A stretch of DNA of 5,941 bases, taken from an uncultured Collinsella sp. GTDB lineage: Bacteria; Actinomycetota; Coriobacteriia; Coriobacteriales; Coriobacteriaceae. The stretch covers positions 1 through 5,941 of the forward strand of contig URZN01000090.1 of the NCBI GenBank assembly GCA_900552345.1, read 5' to 3'. Positions 1 to 5,066 of the stretch are shown here, piece after piece. The position numbers and the translations under genes are program-made. The notes below the pieces were generated by a model. That model did no database searches. It was not told the origin of the DNA and saw only the letters and a program-made list of their open reading frames with translations. Positions within the stretch are counted from its first letter, which is position 1. Each line of letters opens with the position of its first letter.

Positions 1-47
1 CTACACGCGTAAGATCGTCGGCAGCGTCAGATGTGTATAAGAGACAG
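1..47 (+). other. Illumina P5/Nextera adapter remnant (not genomic)
   Basis: This stretch is synthetic library sequence. Bases 1-6 (CTACAC) match the 3' end of the P5 flow-cell oligo. Bases 7-14 (GCGTAAGA) sit where the 8-base i5 index belongs and match a standard Nextera i5 index, as I recall it. Bases 15-28 are TCGTCGGCAGCGTC, the Nextera read-1 overhang. Bases 29-47 are AGATGTGTATAAGAGACAG, the 19-base Tn5 mosaic end. The order and spacing are exactly those of a finished library molecule, so genomic DNA starts at base 48. Any reading frame starting inside this block, such as one from the ATG at 31, is artefactual. The 19-base end should not be read as a natural Tn5/IS50 insertion. Confidence 0.98.
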
Positions 48-69
48 GTGCATACCCCCATCAGGTTGT

Positions 70-109
70 GCAGGCACCTCGCGAAAAACGGCTCAAAGCG
101 AGCGCCTGC
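70..109. repeat. Imperfect hairpin downstream of the regulator gene
   Basis: GCAGGC (70-75) pairs with GCCTGC (104-109), and CTCGC (78-82) pairs with GCGAG (98-102). A small internal loop (76-77 against 103) separates the two stems, and the loop is 15 bases. It lies just past the stop codon of the minus-strand regulator, so it could be the 3' end structure of that transcript. No T-run follows it on the minus strand, so it is not a classical intrinsic terminator. The rest of 48-121 shows no gene. Confidence 0.4.
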
Positions 110-121
110 CGGATTACAAAC

Positions 122-841
122 TTAAGCCAACGTTACGTTGTGCAGCTCAAAGCGGTCGCCCACGTTGCGCGAAATCGAGTACTCAAACGCGGCGCCGCTG
201 TCCAAAAAGCCAATCTGGTTGAGCTCGAGCAGGGGAGAGCCGGGCTTGGTGTTCAGGCGCTTGGCCTCTTCCTCGGTTGCCGCCACGGCACGAATGGTGC
301 GGTGGAAGCTCGAGATCTTAAGCCCGCATTGCTCGCGGATATAGCTGTAGACCGACGCGTACAGGTCCTTTTTCTTCAGGCCCGGGATCAGCTCGAGCGG
401 CATATAGGTGTACTCGATAACGATGGGCAGGCCATCGACCTCGCGTACGCGCACGATGTGATAGGCAAAGTCGTCTTCGGCCATTCCCAGCTGGGAGGCA
501 ACCTCTGCCGGCGGATTGACGATCGAGAAATCGTAGACCACCGAGGCAACCTTCTCACCGCGATGCTCGTAGGTAAAGCCCTGCGCGCGGTCGTTTCTGC
601 CTTGGAAAAACGCTTTGCCGGGAAGCCCCGCGGTGTCCTTGACGTAGGTGCCCGATCCGCGACGGCTCGTGACCAAGCCTTCCTCGGTAATTTGCTCAAT
701 TGCTCGTTTGACGGTGATCTTGGAAACGCCATACAGCTCGCAGAACTCAACGACAGTGGGTAGCTTGTCGCCGGGCTTAAGGGCGCCATCCTCGATACTG
801 CGACGAATATCCGCAGCTATTGACTCATATTTGGGAATCAT
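122..841 (-). CDS. GntR/HutC-family transcriptional regulator with UTRA domain
   Basis: A 239-residue protein, a usual length for the HutC subfamily of GntR regulators. Residues 1-69 form the winged-helix DNA-binding domain: KPGDKLPT at 22-29, the recognition-helix region VSKITVKRAIEQI at 39-51, then EEGLV (53-57) and the wing GSGTYV at 62-67. Residues from about 90 to 230 fit a UTRA effector domain, with R-x-x-DGLPI, the Y-x-P-x-x-x-IPGL region and a late FEYSISRNVGDRFEL segment. Such domains bind small sugars or sugar phosphates, which usually release the repressor from DNA. The ATG at 841 is preceded on the minus strand by AAGGGGG (846-852) at good spacing. The gene is divergent from a phospho-glycosidase/PTS operon, so it is probably the local repressor, sensing a 6-phosphosugar and likely autoregulated. 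The family call is firm; the effector and the symbol are not. Confidence 0.95.
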   Translation of the reverse strand: MIPKYESIAADIRRSIEDGALKPGDKLPTVVEFCELYGVSKITVKRAIEQITEEGLVTSRRGSGTYVKDTAGLPGKAFFQGRNDRAQGFTYEHRGEKVASVVYDFSIVNPPAEVASQLGMAEDDFAYHIVRVREVDGLPIVIEYTYMPLELIPGLKKKDLYASVYSYIREQCGLKISSFHRTIRAVAATEEEAKRLNTKPGSPLLELNQIGFLDSGAAFEYSISRNVGDRFELHNVTLA

Positions 842-878
842 GGAACCCCCTTTCTAACATGAATGCCTGTAAAAGAAA

Positions 879-917
879 GTATACCTACTATAAAAGCATC
901 TATATGGCTTTAATCAA
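879..917 (-). promoter_or_regulatory. Candidate promoter and GTATAC palindrome for the regulator gene
   Basis: Reading the minus strand, TTGATT (917-912) and TATAGT (892-887) are a possible -35/-10 pair with a 19-base spacer, which is slightly long. An alternative -10 is TATACT (883-878), but it lacks a recognisable -35. The palindrome GTATAC (879-884) lies just downstream of the first -10, or within the second. GT...AC half-sites are typical of HutC-family operators, for example the TreR-type core GTATATAC, so binding here would give autorepression. This is pattern matching only. Confidence 0.35.
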
Positions 918-949
918 AGAAGTTCGAGAAAGAAAAACAAAAAAGACGC

Positions 950-977
950 TTTACATAAAAAATTAGAGCGCTATAGT
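950..977 (+). promoter_or_regulatory. Candidate sigma-70-type promoter of the glycosidase/PTS operon
   Basis: TTTACA (950-955) and TATAGT (972-977) are separated by 16 bases; each matches the housekeeping consensus at 5 of 6 positions. It sits in the AT-rich part of the divergent region. Transcription would start near 984, leaving a leader of about 160 bases before the glycosidase start codon at 1143. No better pair was seen closer to the gene. Confidence 0.5.
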
Positions 978-987
978 TATAGATAAC
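976..987. promoter_or_regulatory. Candidate repressor operator (GTTAT-AG-ATAAC)
   Basis: GTTAT (976-980) and ATAAC (983-987) are perfect 5-base inverted arms around a 2-base centre. The site overlaps the -10 hexamer of the proposed operon promoter and the expected start point, which is the classic position for a repressor. The outer GT/AC bases suit a HutC-type operator, so the divergent regulator at 122-841 is the obvious candidate ligand. It is not the same sequence as the GTATAC palindrome at 879-884, which weakens the case that one protein binds both. Confidence 0.4.
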
Positions 988-1029
988 AAGCGAAATGCAT
1001 GAGCATCGCCTGTACCGCTTGGAGACGGA

Positions 1030-1116
1030 TTTGTTTTGGTGGGTCGGATATCCGGATAACCGGTGCGCGCCCGCGCCGGATTACCCGCCAAAGCAAACCC
1101 GCCTCCAATCGGAGGC
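1030..1116 (+). promoter_or_regulatory. Strongly structured 5' leader of the glycosidase operon
   Basis: Three nested or adjacent hairpins are visible. The outer stem pairs 1030-1044 with 1083-1097: 15 base pairs without a bulge, two of them G-U. Inside it, 1060-1067 pairs with 1072-1079 around a 4-base loop (8 pairs, one G-U), and CGGATATCCG (1045-1054) is a self-complementary decamer. Downstream, GCCTCC (1101-1106) pairs perfectly with GGAGGC (1111-1116) around AATC. None of the stems is followed by a U-run, so they are not plain terminators. The ribosome binding site, GAGGA at 1133-1137, lies outside the stems. G-U pairs in the outer stem favour an RNA fold on the plus-strand transcript. 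It resembles no riboswitch class I recognise; it may be a regulatory leader, an mRNA stabiliser or a REP-like repeat. Confidence 0.55.
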
Positions 1117-1142
1117 TCAAAGACACGAAAGCGAGGACTTCG

Positions 1143-2543
1143 ATGGCACAGTATCAGCTGCCCAGCGACTTTTTCTTTGGCGCGGCCATGTCCGGTCCGC
1201 AGACCGAGGGCCAGTGGAACCAGGGCGGCAAGCTCGAGAACCTGTGGGACACCTGGTCCATGCAGGATCTGGGCTCGTTCTATAACCGCGTGGGTTCCTA
1301 TGCCGGTAACGACTTTATGGCCAAGTACAAGGACGACCTTCGCATCATGAAGGACCTGGGCCTGGATACCTATCGCACCTCCATCCAGTGGAGCCGCCTG
1401 CTCGATGCCGACGGCAACCTCAACGAGGAGGGTGCTGCGTGGTACCACGAGCTGTTCCGCGCTTCCCGCGAGGCAGGCCTGGAGCCGTTCGTCAACCTTT
1501 ACCACTTCGATATGCCCACCTATCTCTTTGACCGTGGCGGTTGGGAGAGCCGCGAGGTCGTCGAGGCCTACGCGCATTACGCCGACGTCGCCTTCCGCGA
1601 GTTCGGTCAAGAGATCAAGTACTGGTTTACCTTTAACGAGCCCATCGTCGAGCCCGAGCAGCGCTACCAGGAGGGCGTGTGGTTCCCGCAGCTCCACGAC
1701 TTCAACCGTGCTCGCACCGTGCAGTACCACATTTCGCTGGCGCACGCGCTGGCTGTTGCCAACTATCGCAAGGCCTATGACAAGGGCGCCGTTCGCGCCG
1801 ATGCCAAGATCGGCATGATCAACTGCTTCACCCCGGTCTACACCAAGGAGAACCCCAGCGAGGCAGACCTCGAGGCCGTGCGTATGACCAGCGGCATCAA
1901 CAATCGCTGGTGGCTCGACCTTATCACCAAGGGCGAGCTTCCCGCCGACGTGCTCGACAGCCTGGTCGAGGGCGGCGTCAAGCTTCCGTTCCGCGCCGGT
2001 GACCAGGAGATCCTCAAGCAGGGCGTCGTTGACTGGCTTGGCTGCAACTACTACCATCCCACGCGCGTCCAGGCGCCGGCGAGCAAGATCGACCAGTACG
2101 GTCTGCCGCACTTTGCCGACGAGTACGTGTGGCCCGATGCCGTCATGAACAAGAGCCGCGGCTGGGAGATTTACCCGAAGGGCCTCTACGACTTTGGCAT
2201 GGACTGCGCCAAGAACTATCCCGATCTTGAGTGGTTCGTCTCCGAGAACGGCATCGGCATCATGGACGAGTACAAGAATCGTGACGCCGAGGGAACCATT
2301 CAGGACGACTATCGCGTCGACTTTGTGCGCCAGCACCTTGAGTGGGTCGCCAAGGCCATTGACGAAGGGGCCAAGTGCCGCGGCTACCACTACTGGGCCG
2401 TCATTGACAACTGGTCCTGGGCAAATGCCTTCAAGAACCGTTATGGCTTTGTCGAGGTCGACCTCATGGACGGCTATCAGCGCCGTCTTAAGAAATCGGC
2501 AGCTTGGCTCAAGCAGGTCGCCACGACCCACGTGGTGGATTAG
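1143..2543 (+). CDS. GH1 6-phospho-beta-glycosidase (6-phospho-beta-glucosidase-like)
   Basis: A 466-residue cytoplasmic glycoside hydrolase of family GH1, of normal family length, with no signal peptide. It cleaves 6-phosphorylated beta-glucosides or beta-galactosides after PTS uptake. Visible family landmarks: FFFGAAMSGPQTEG (10-23) at the N-terminus, TSIQWSR, HFDMP, the acid/base motif TFNEP with Glu166, LGCNYYHP, and the nucleophile motif SENG with Glu368. Non-phospho GH1 enzymes carry NFEW-type glutamates near the C-terminus; here the segment reads NWSWANAFKNRYG (423-435), with Ser425 in place of the sugar-binding Glu. That points to a phospho-sugar substrate, as does the PTS operon. The usual phosphate-contact Lys two residues before Tyr434 is Asn432, with Lys431 next to it. 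Trp426 after Ser425 resembles 6-phospho-beta-galactosidases, so gluco versus galacto preference is open. The ATG at 1143 has GAGGA at 1133-1137. An in-frame ATG at 999 would add 48 Arg-rich residues encoded by the leader and is unlikely. Confidence 0.93.
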   Translation: MAQYQLPSDFFFGAAMSGPQTEGQWNQGGKLENLWDTWSMQDLGSFYNRVGSYAGNDFMAKYKDDLRIMKDLGLDTYRTSIQWSRLLDADGNLNEEGAAWYHELFRASREAGLEPFVNLYHFDMPTYLFDRGGWESREVVEAYAHYADVAFREFGQEIKYWFTFNEPIVEPEQRYQEGVWFPQLHDFNRARTVQYHISLAHALAVANYRKAYDKGAVRADAKIGMINCFTPVYTKENPSEADLEAVRMTSGINNRWWLDLITKGELPADVLDSLVEGGVKLPFRAGDQEILKQGVVDWLGCNYYHPTRVQAPASKIDQYGLPHFADEYVWPDAVMNKSRGWEIYPKGLYDFGMDCAKNYPDLEWFVSENGIGIMDEYKNRDAEGTIQDDYRVDFVRQHLEWVAKAIDEGAKCRGYHYWAVIDNWSWANAFKNRYGFVEVDLMDGYQRRLKKSAAWLKQVATTHVVD

Positions 2544-2547
2544 CGAT

Positions 2548-2581
2548 CGGGCGCTCAGCCCCAAAACGGGCGCTCAGCCCC
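2548..2581 (+). repeat. Tandem 15-base repeat after the glycosidase gene
   Basis: CGGGCGCTCAGCCCC occurs exactly twice, at 2548-2562 and 2567-2581, separated by AAAA. Each copy contains a small stem (GGGC/GCCC around a 5-base loop). The first copy can also pair with the second: GCCC at 2558-2561 with GGGC at 2568-2571. The repeat starts 5 bases after the stop codon of the GH1 gene. No T-run follows, so full termination is unlikely. Confidence 0.8.
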
Positions 2582-2640
2582 TGCGCAAACGCGCAATAAC
2601 ATTGGCACATCTGGTGGCAGAGGGCGACAGACCACCGTGC
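2582..2640 (+). promoter_or_regulatory. Intercistronic hairpins between glycosidase and EIIC genes
   Basis: Two further potential stems follow the tandem repeat. TGCGC (2582-2586) pairs with GCGCA (2591-2595) around AAAC. GCAC (2605-2608) and GGTGG (2613-2617) pair with GTGC (2637-2640) and CCACC (2632-2636), leaving a 4-base bulge. There is no U-run. They may protect or separate the mRNA segments and so set different enzyme and transporter levels. I see no promoter in this 135-base gap. Confidence 0.4.
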
Positions 2641-2678
2641 ACATAGGAAAAGGCCGGATTTGAAAGTTAGGAGCAATC

Positions 2679-4031
2679 ATGGCCAGTGACAACGGAAAGA
2701 GCTTCCTCGACAAATTTGCCGAGGTCTCTGCGAAGGTGGGAAACCAGGTTCATCTGCGTTCCCTGCGCGATGCCTTCGCGACCATCACGCCGCTCTATAT
2801 CCTTGCGGGTATCGCGGTTCTTATCAACAACGTCGTGTTCCCTCTGTTCCCGCTCGATGCGGCGGGCCTCGCCAACCTCCAGACCTGGGGCTCGGCAATC
2901 ACCCTGGGCACCCTTAACGTGTCCGCCATTATCCTGGCCGGTCTGATTGGCTACAGCCTCGCCAAGAACGAGCGTTTCGATAACCCGCTTGCCTGCGTGG
3001 TTGTCGCTATCTCTGCCTTCGTCATCATGATGCCGCAGCAGATCACCGCCACCCTTGCCGCCACGAGCCCGCTTCTCACCGACAAGATCACCTCCGCCGA
3101 GGTCACCGGTGCCCTTTCGACCGCCAACACCGGTACCAACGGCCTGTTCTCGGCCATCATCATCGCCCTGCTCTCCACGACGCTCTTCATCAAGATCTCG
3201 GGCGTCGAGAAGCTCAAGGTCAAGCTGGGCGAGGGCGTACCTCCTGCGGTCTCCAACTCCTTCAACGTCATGATCCCAATGCTGCTCAACCTCTCGATCT
3301 TCGCTATCGCCTCGGCCCTGCTCGCCGTCTGCGCCGGCACCGACCTGTGCACCATCATCTCCACCTGCATCTCCAACCCGCTCAAGAGCATCATGAACGC
3401 CGGTCCGTGGGCTGTCATCCTCATCTACACCCTCGCCAACCTGCTGTTCTGCGTTGGTATTCACCAGTCCACCATCTCGGGCGCTACCGTCGAGCCGATC
3501 CTGACCATGCTCATCGTCGACAACATGGCTACCTTTGCCGCCGGCGGTACCATCCAGCCCGATCACTACATGAACATGCAGATCGTCAACAGCTTCGCCC
3601 TCATCGGCGGCTCGGGCTGCACCCTCATGCTGCTGCTCGACACCTTCCTGTTCTCCAAGAACAAGGCCTCCAAGACCGTTGCCAAGATGGCCATTCTGCC
3701 TGGCCTGTTCAACATCAACGAGCCGGTCATCTACGGTTACCCCATCGTGTACAACCTGCCGCTCATGATTCCGTTCGTGCTTCTTCCCGACCTGTTCATC
3801 GGTGTCACCTATGGCCTGACCTGCGCTGGCATCATCAGCCCCTGCATCGCTCAGGTGCCTTGGACCATGCCGCCCGTCATCAACGCCCTGCTTGCTACGG
3901 GCTTTGACTGGCGCGCCGGCGTGTGGCAGGCTCTGGAGCTGGTCATCGGCATGGCTGTCTACCTGCCCTTTATGAGGATCTCCGAGAAGGCCATCGCCAA
4001 GCAGGAGGCCCTCGCCGAGCAGAACGCCTAG
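2679..4031 (+). CDS. PTS lactose/cellobiose-family permease, EIIC component
   Basis: A 450-residue membrane protein, the sugar-translocating subunit of a phosphotransferase system of the CelB/ChbC type. It binds a beta-disaccharide outside and presents it for phosphorylation by EIIB. Hydrophobic segments recur through the protein, for example at about 32-52, 70-92, 102-120, 154-172, 192-216, 240-262 and 304-323, then the long hydrophobic C-terminal half. Two conserved landmarks of the family are present: His262 in VGIHQST and Glu348 in NINEPVIYGYPIVYN. In the Bacillus cereus ChbC structure the matching His and Glu contact the sugar, with nearly the same spacing (84 residues there, 86 here). 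AGGAG at 2669-2673 lies 5 bases before the ATG. It is not fused to EIIB, unlike lactose EIICB proteins, which favours a cellobiose/chitobiose-type system. The exact sugar cannot be read from the sequence. Confidence 0.96.
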   Translation: MASDNGKSFLDKFAEVSAKVGNQVHLRSLRDAFATITPLYILAGIAVLINNVVFPLFPLDAAGLANLQTWGSAITLGTLNVSAIILAGLIGYSLAKNERFDNPLACVVVAISAFVIMMPQQITATLAATSPLLTDKITSAEVTGALSTANTGTNGLFSAIIIALLSTTLFIKISGVEKLKVKLGEGVPPAVSNSFNVMIPMLLNLSIFAIASALLAVCAGTDLCTIISTCISNPLKSIMNAGPWAVILIYTLANLLFCVGIHQSTISGATVEPILTMLIVDNMATFAAGGTIQPDHYMNMQIVNSFALIGGSGCTLMLLLDTFLFSKNKASKTVAKMAILPGLFNINEPVIYGYPIVYNLPLMIPFVLLPDLFIGVTYGLTCAGIISPCIAQVPWTMPPVINALLATGFDWRAGVWQALELVIGMAVYLPFMRISEKAIAKQEALAEQNA

Positions 4032-4050
4032 CGTTTGTCCATTCCACCCT

Positions 4051-4094
4051 TGCGGGTACCGATGCTTGGTACCGGTACCCGTATCTCCTTTTTT
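4051..4094 (+). terminator. Possible internal (partial) terminator between EIIC and EIIB
   Basis: CGGGTACCG (4053-4061) pairs perfectly with CGGTACCCG (4073-4081) around an 11-base loop. One G-U and one T-A pair extend the stem to 4051/4083. Six T's follow at 4089-4094, but five bases intervene, which is not ideal for intrinsic termination. The element carries three GGTACC hexamers (4055, 4068, 4074) that allow alternative pairings. It begins 20 bases after the EIIC stop and precedes two genes needed for the same transporter, so it probably attenuates rather than ends transcription, or acts as a 3' end processing site. Confidence 0.5.
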
Positions 4095-4150
4095 GCCTAA
4101 ACGTGCAAAACAGGGGAAAGATAACCACAAGGATTTATCCAGTTTGTCGT

Positions 4151-4176
4151 CTGCGCGCCGCGCAGTTATAAGGAGG
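4151..4176 (+). promoter_or_regulatory. GC hairpin directly before a strong EIIB ribosome binding site
   Basis: CTGCGC (4151-4156) pairs with GCGCAG (4160-4165) around a 3-base loop. Five bases later comes a full AGGAGG (4171-4176), itself 5 bases before the EIIB ATG. The stem leaves the binding site free, so it probably protects the 5' end of a processed EIIB-EIIA message or keeps the site open. The strength of this site contrasts with the weak one before EIIA. Confidence 0.45.
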
Positions 4177-4181
4177 AAACC

Positions 4182-4484
4182 ATGAAGAAGATCATGCTTT
4201 GCTGCAATGCCGGCATGTCCACGAGTCTGCTGGTCCAGAAGATGCAGTCCGAGGTCGCGAGCCGTGGTCTGGACATCGAGGTCGAAGCCCGTCCTATGAA
4301 TGAGGCCCACGATCACCTGGACGAGTGCGACATCCTGCTGCTCGGCCCGCAGATCGGCTACACCAAGGGCGACTTTGAGAAGGAGGCCGCCGGCCGTTTC
4401 CCGGTCGAGGTCATCAACATGGTCGACTATGGCCGCATGAACGCCGCCGGCATCATCGACCACTGCGTCAGCGTGATGGGCTAG
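4182..4484 (+). CDS. PTS lactose/cellobiose-family EIIB component
   Basis: A 100-residue cytoplasmic phosphocarrier, the usual length for a stand-alone cellobiose-type EIIB. It accepts phosphate from EIIA and passes it to the sugar held by EIIC. The N-terminal KKIMLCCNAGMSTSLL segment is the family's first strand and phosphate loop. Cys8, in CNAGMST, is the phosphorylated cysteine; the extra Cys7 beside it is not part of the motif. DILLLGPQIGY (49-59) is the next typical strand and loop. The start is fixed by AGGAGG at 4171-4176. The gene lies between the EIIC and EIIA genes, with only 9 bases from its stop codon to the preferred EIIA start. Confidence 0.97.
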   Translation: MKKIMLCCNAGMSTSLLVQKMQSEVASRGLDIEVEARPMNEAHDHLDECDILLLGPQIGYTKGDFEKEAAGRFPVEVINMVDYGRMNAAGIIDHCVSVMG

Positions 4485-4493
4485 GTGCAGCGC

Positions 4494-4826
4494 ATGGAGG
4501 ATATGAACGAACTGCAGATGACCTGCTTCGAGATCATCAGCTACGTCGGTACCGCCAAGAGCATGTACATCAACGCCGTGCAGAAGGCCAAGGAGGGCGA
4601 TTTCGACGCCGCCGAGGAGCTCATTAAGCAGGGCGACGAGGCCTATAACGGCGGCCACGATGTTCACATGGGACTTCTTAAGAAGGAGGCCAATGGCGAG
4701 CGCAACGGCGAGGCCCCGCTGATTCTGCTGCACGCCGAGGACCAGATGGCCGGCACCGAGACCATGCGCGTCATGGCCACGGAGCTCCTTGAGGTCCACA
4801 AACAGCTACAGGCACTCAAGGCCTAG
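4494..4826 (+). CDS. PTS lactose/cellobiose-family EIIA component
   Basis: A cytoplasmic phosphocarrier of about 110 residues, a mostly helical protein that forms trimers in this family. It takes phosphate from HPr on a histidine and hands it to EIIB. The active site is LLHAEDQMAG: His80 is the phosphorylated residue, and Asp83 matches the metal-binding Asp of the family trimer. Three in-frame starts exist: GTG 4485, directly after the EIIB stop; ATG 4494; and ATG 4503. I chose 4494 because AGGTG (4483-4487), overlapping the EIIB stop codon, is 6 bases upstream. The GGAGG at 4496-4500 is only 2 bases from ATG 4503, and nothing good precedes the GTG. Tight spacing suggests translational coupling to EIIB. 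It is the last gene of the operon, followed by a terminator. Family assignment is secure; the start is less so. Confidence 0.93.
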   Translation: MEDMNELQMTCFEIISYVGTAKSMYINAVQKAKEGDFDAAEELIKQGDEAYNGGHDVHMGLLKKEANGERNGEAPLILLHAEDQMAGTETMRVMATELLEVHKQLQALKA

Positions 4827-4882
4827 CTGGCGTTTTCGCCGCGACGGATCGTGCGGTTCGCATACAATCCAGTCCCTTTTGC

Positions 4883-4916
4883 AGGCGCCGGGAGTCTCCC
4901 TCTCCCGGCGCTTTTT
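4883..4916 (+). terminator. Strong intrinsic terminator of the PTS operon
   Basis: GCGCCGGGAG (4885-4894) pairs perfectly with CTCCCGGCGC (4902-4911) around a 7-base loop. TTTTT follows immediately at 4912-4916, and A4883 and G4884 can add two more pairs with the first T's. It lies 59 bases after the EIIA stop. The form is fully classical, so the operon is expected to end here. Confidence 0.93.
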
Positions 4917-4946
4917 GTTTGGCGAGTTGCTGAGCGTCATTGCTCG

Positions 4947-4975
4947 TTGAGCGGGCGGACGTTTCCCCAGATAAA
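4947..4975 (+). promoter_or_regulatory. Weak candidate promoter for the ROK kinase
   Basis: TTGAGC (4947-4952) and GATAAA (4970-4975) are 17 bases apart, each 4 of 6 to consensus. A start near 4982 would place the hairpin at 4973-5014 at the very beginning of the kinase leader. I found no better promoter between the first terminator and the gene. Confidence 0.2.
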
Positions 4976-5014
4976 ACCTGCCAAAATAAACCTGTCCCTT
5001 TTTGGCAGGTTTTT
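4973..5014. terminator. Second terminator-like hairpin, possibly bidirectional
   Basis: CCTGCCAAAA (4977-4986) pairs perfectly with TTTTGGCAGG (5000-5009) around a 13-base loop. Flanking AAAA (4973-4976) pairs with TTTT (5010-5013), and the T-run reaches 5014. The A-run on the left becomes a U-run on the minus strand, so it could stop transcription either way. It lies 53 bases before the kinase ATG. It may be a back-up terminator for the PTS operon, a leader attenuator of the kinase, or a copy of a dispersed intergenic repeat. Confidence 0.65.
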
Positions 5015-5066
5015 GTCTTGGGAGCGGTACCATACAGGCAATGTTTAAACGAGAAAGGTGGCTCCC

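Noticed and set aside
29..47. Tn5/IS50 transposon end
   Set aside because: The 19-base mosaic end is attached to a library overhang, an index and the P5 tail, so it is from tagmentation.
68..763. A 231-codon plus-strand open frame over the regulator
   Set aside because: It is antisense to a full GntR/UTRA protein with its own ribosome binding site and has no matching family pattern.
1030..1116. Known riboswitch, T-box or LicT-type antiterminator
   Set aside because: I see no conserved core of these classes and no terminator U-run paired with the structure.
999..1142. N-terminal extension of the GH1 enzyme from ATG 999
   Set aside because: The 48 added residues are Arg/Pro-rich and encoded by the folded leader. 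The family N-terminus and a good ribosome binding site both fit the ATG at 1143.
963..2564. A 533-codon open frame on the minus strand opposite the GH1 gene
   Set aside because: It is the same antisense effect; the plus frame has complete GH1 catalytic motifs.
4131..4140. Small palindrome GGATTTATCC as an operator
   Set aside because: It is very short with no promoter around it; chance is the simplest reading.
2667..4799. A 710-codon open frame on the minus strand opposite the PTS genes
   Set aside because: It is antisense to three well-supported PTS proteins, has low-complexity Gly/Asp/Arg/His-rich composition with no recognisable domain, and arises from GC-rich third positions that remove stop codons on the other strand.
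5043..5050. GTTTAAAC palindrome just before the kinase ribosome binding site
   Set aside because: It is a perfect 8-base palindrome but isolated, with no second copy in the window and no clear promoter next to it, so I do not call it an operator.
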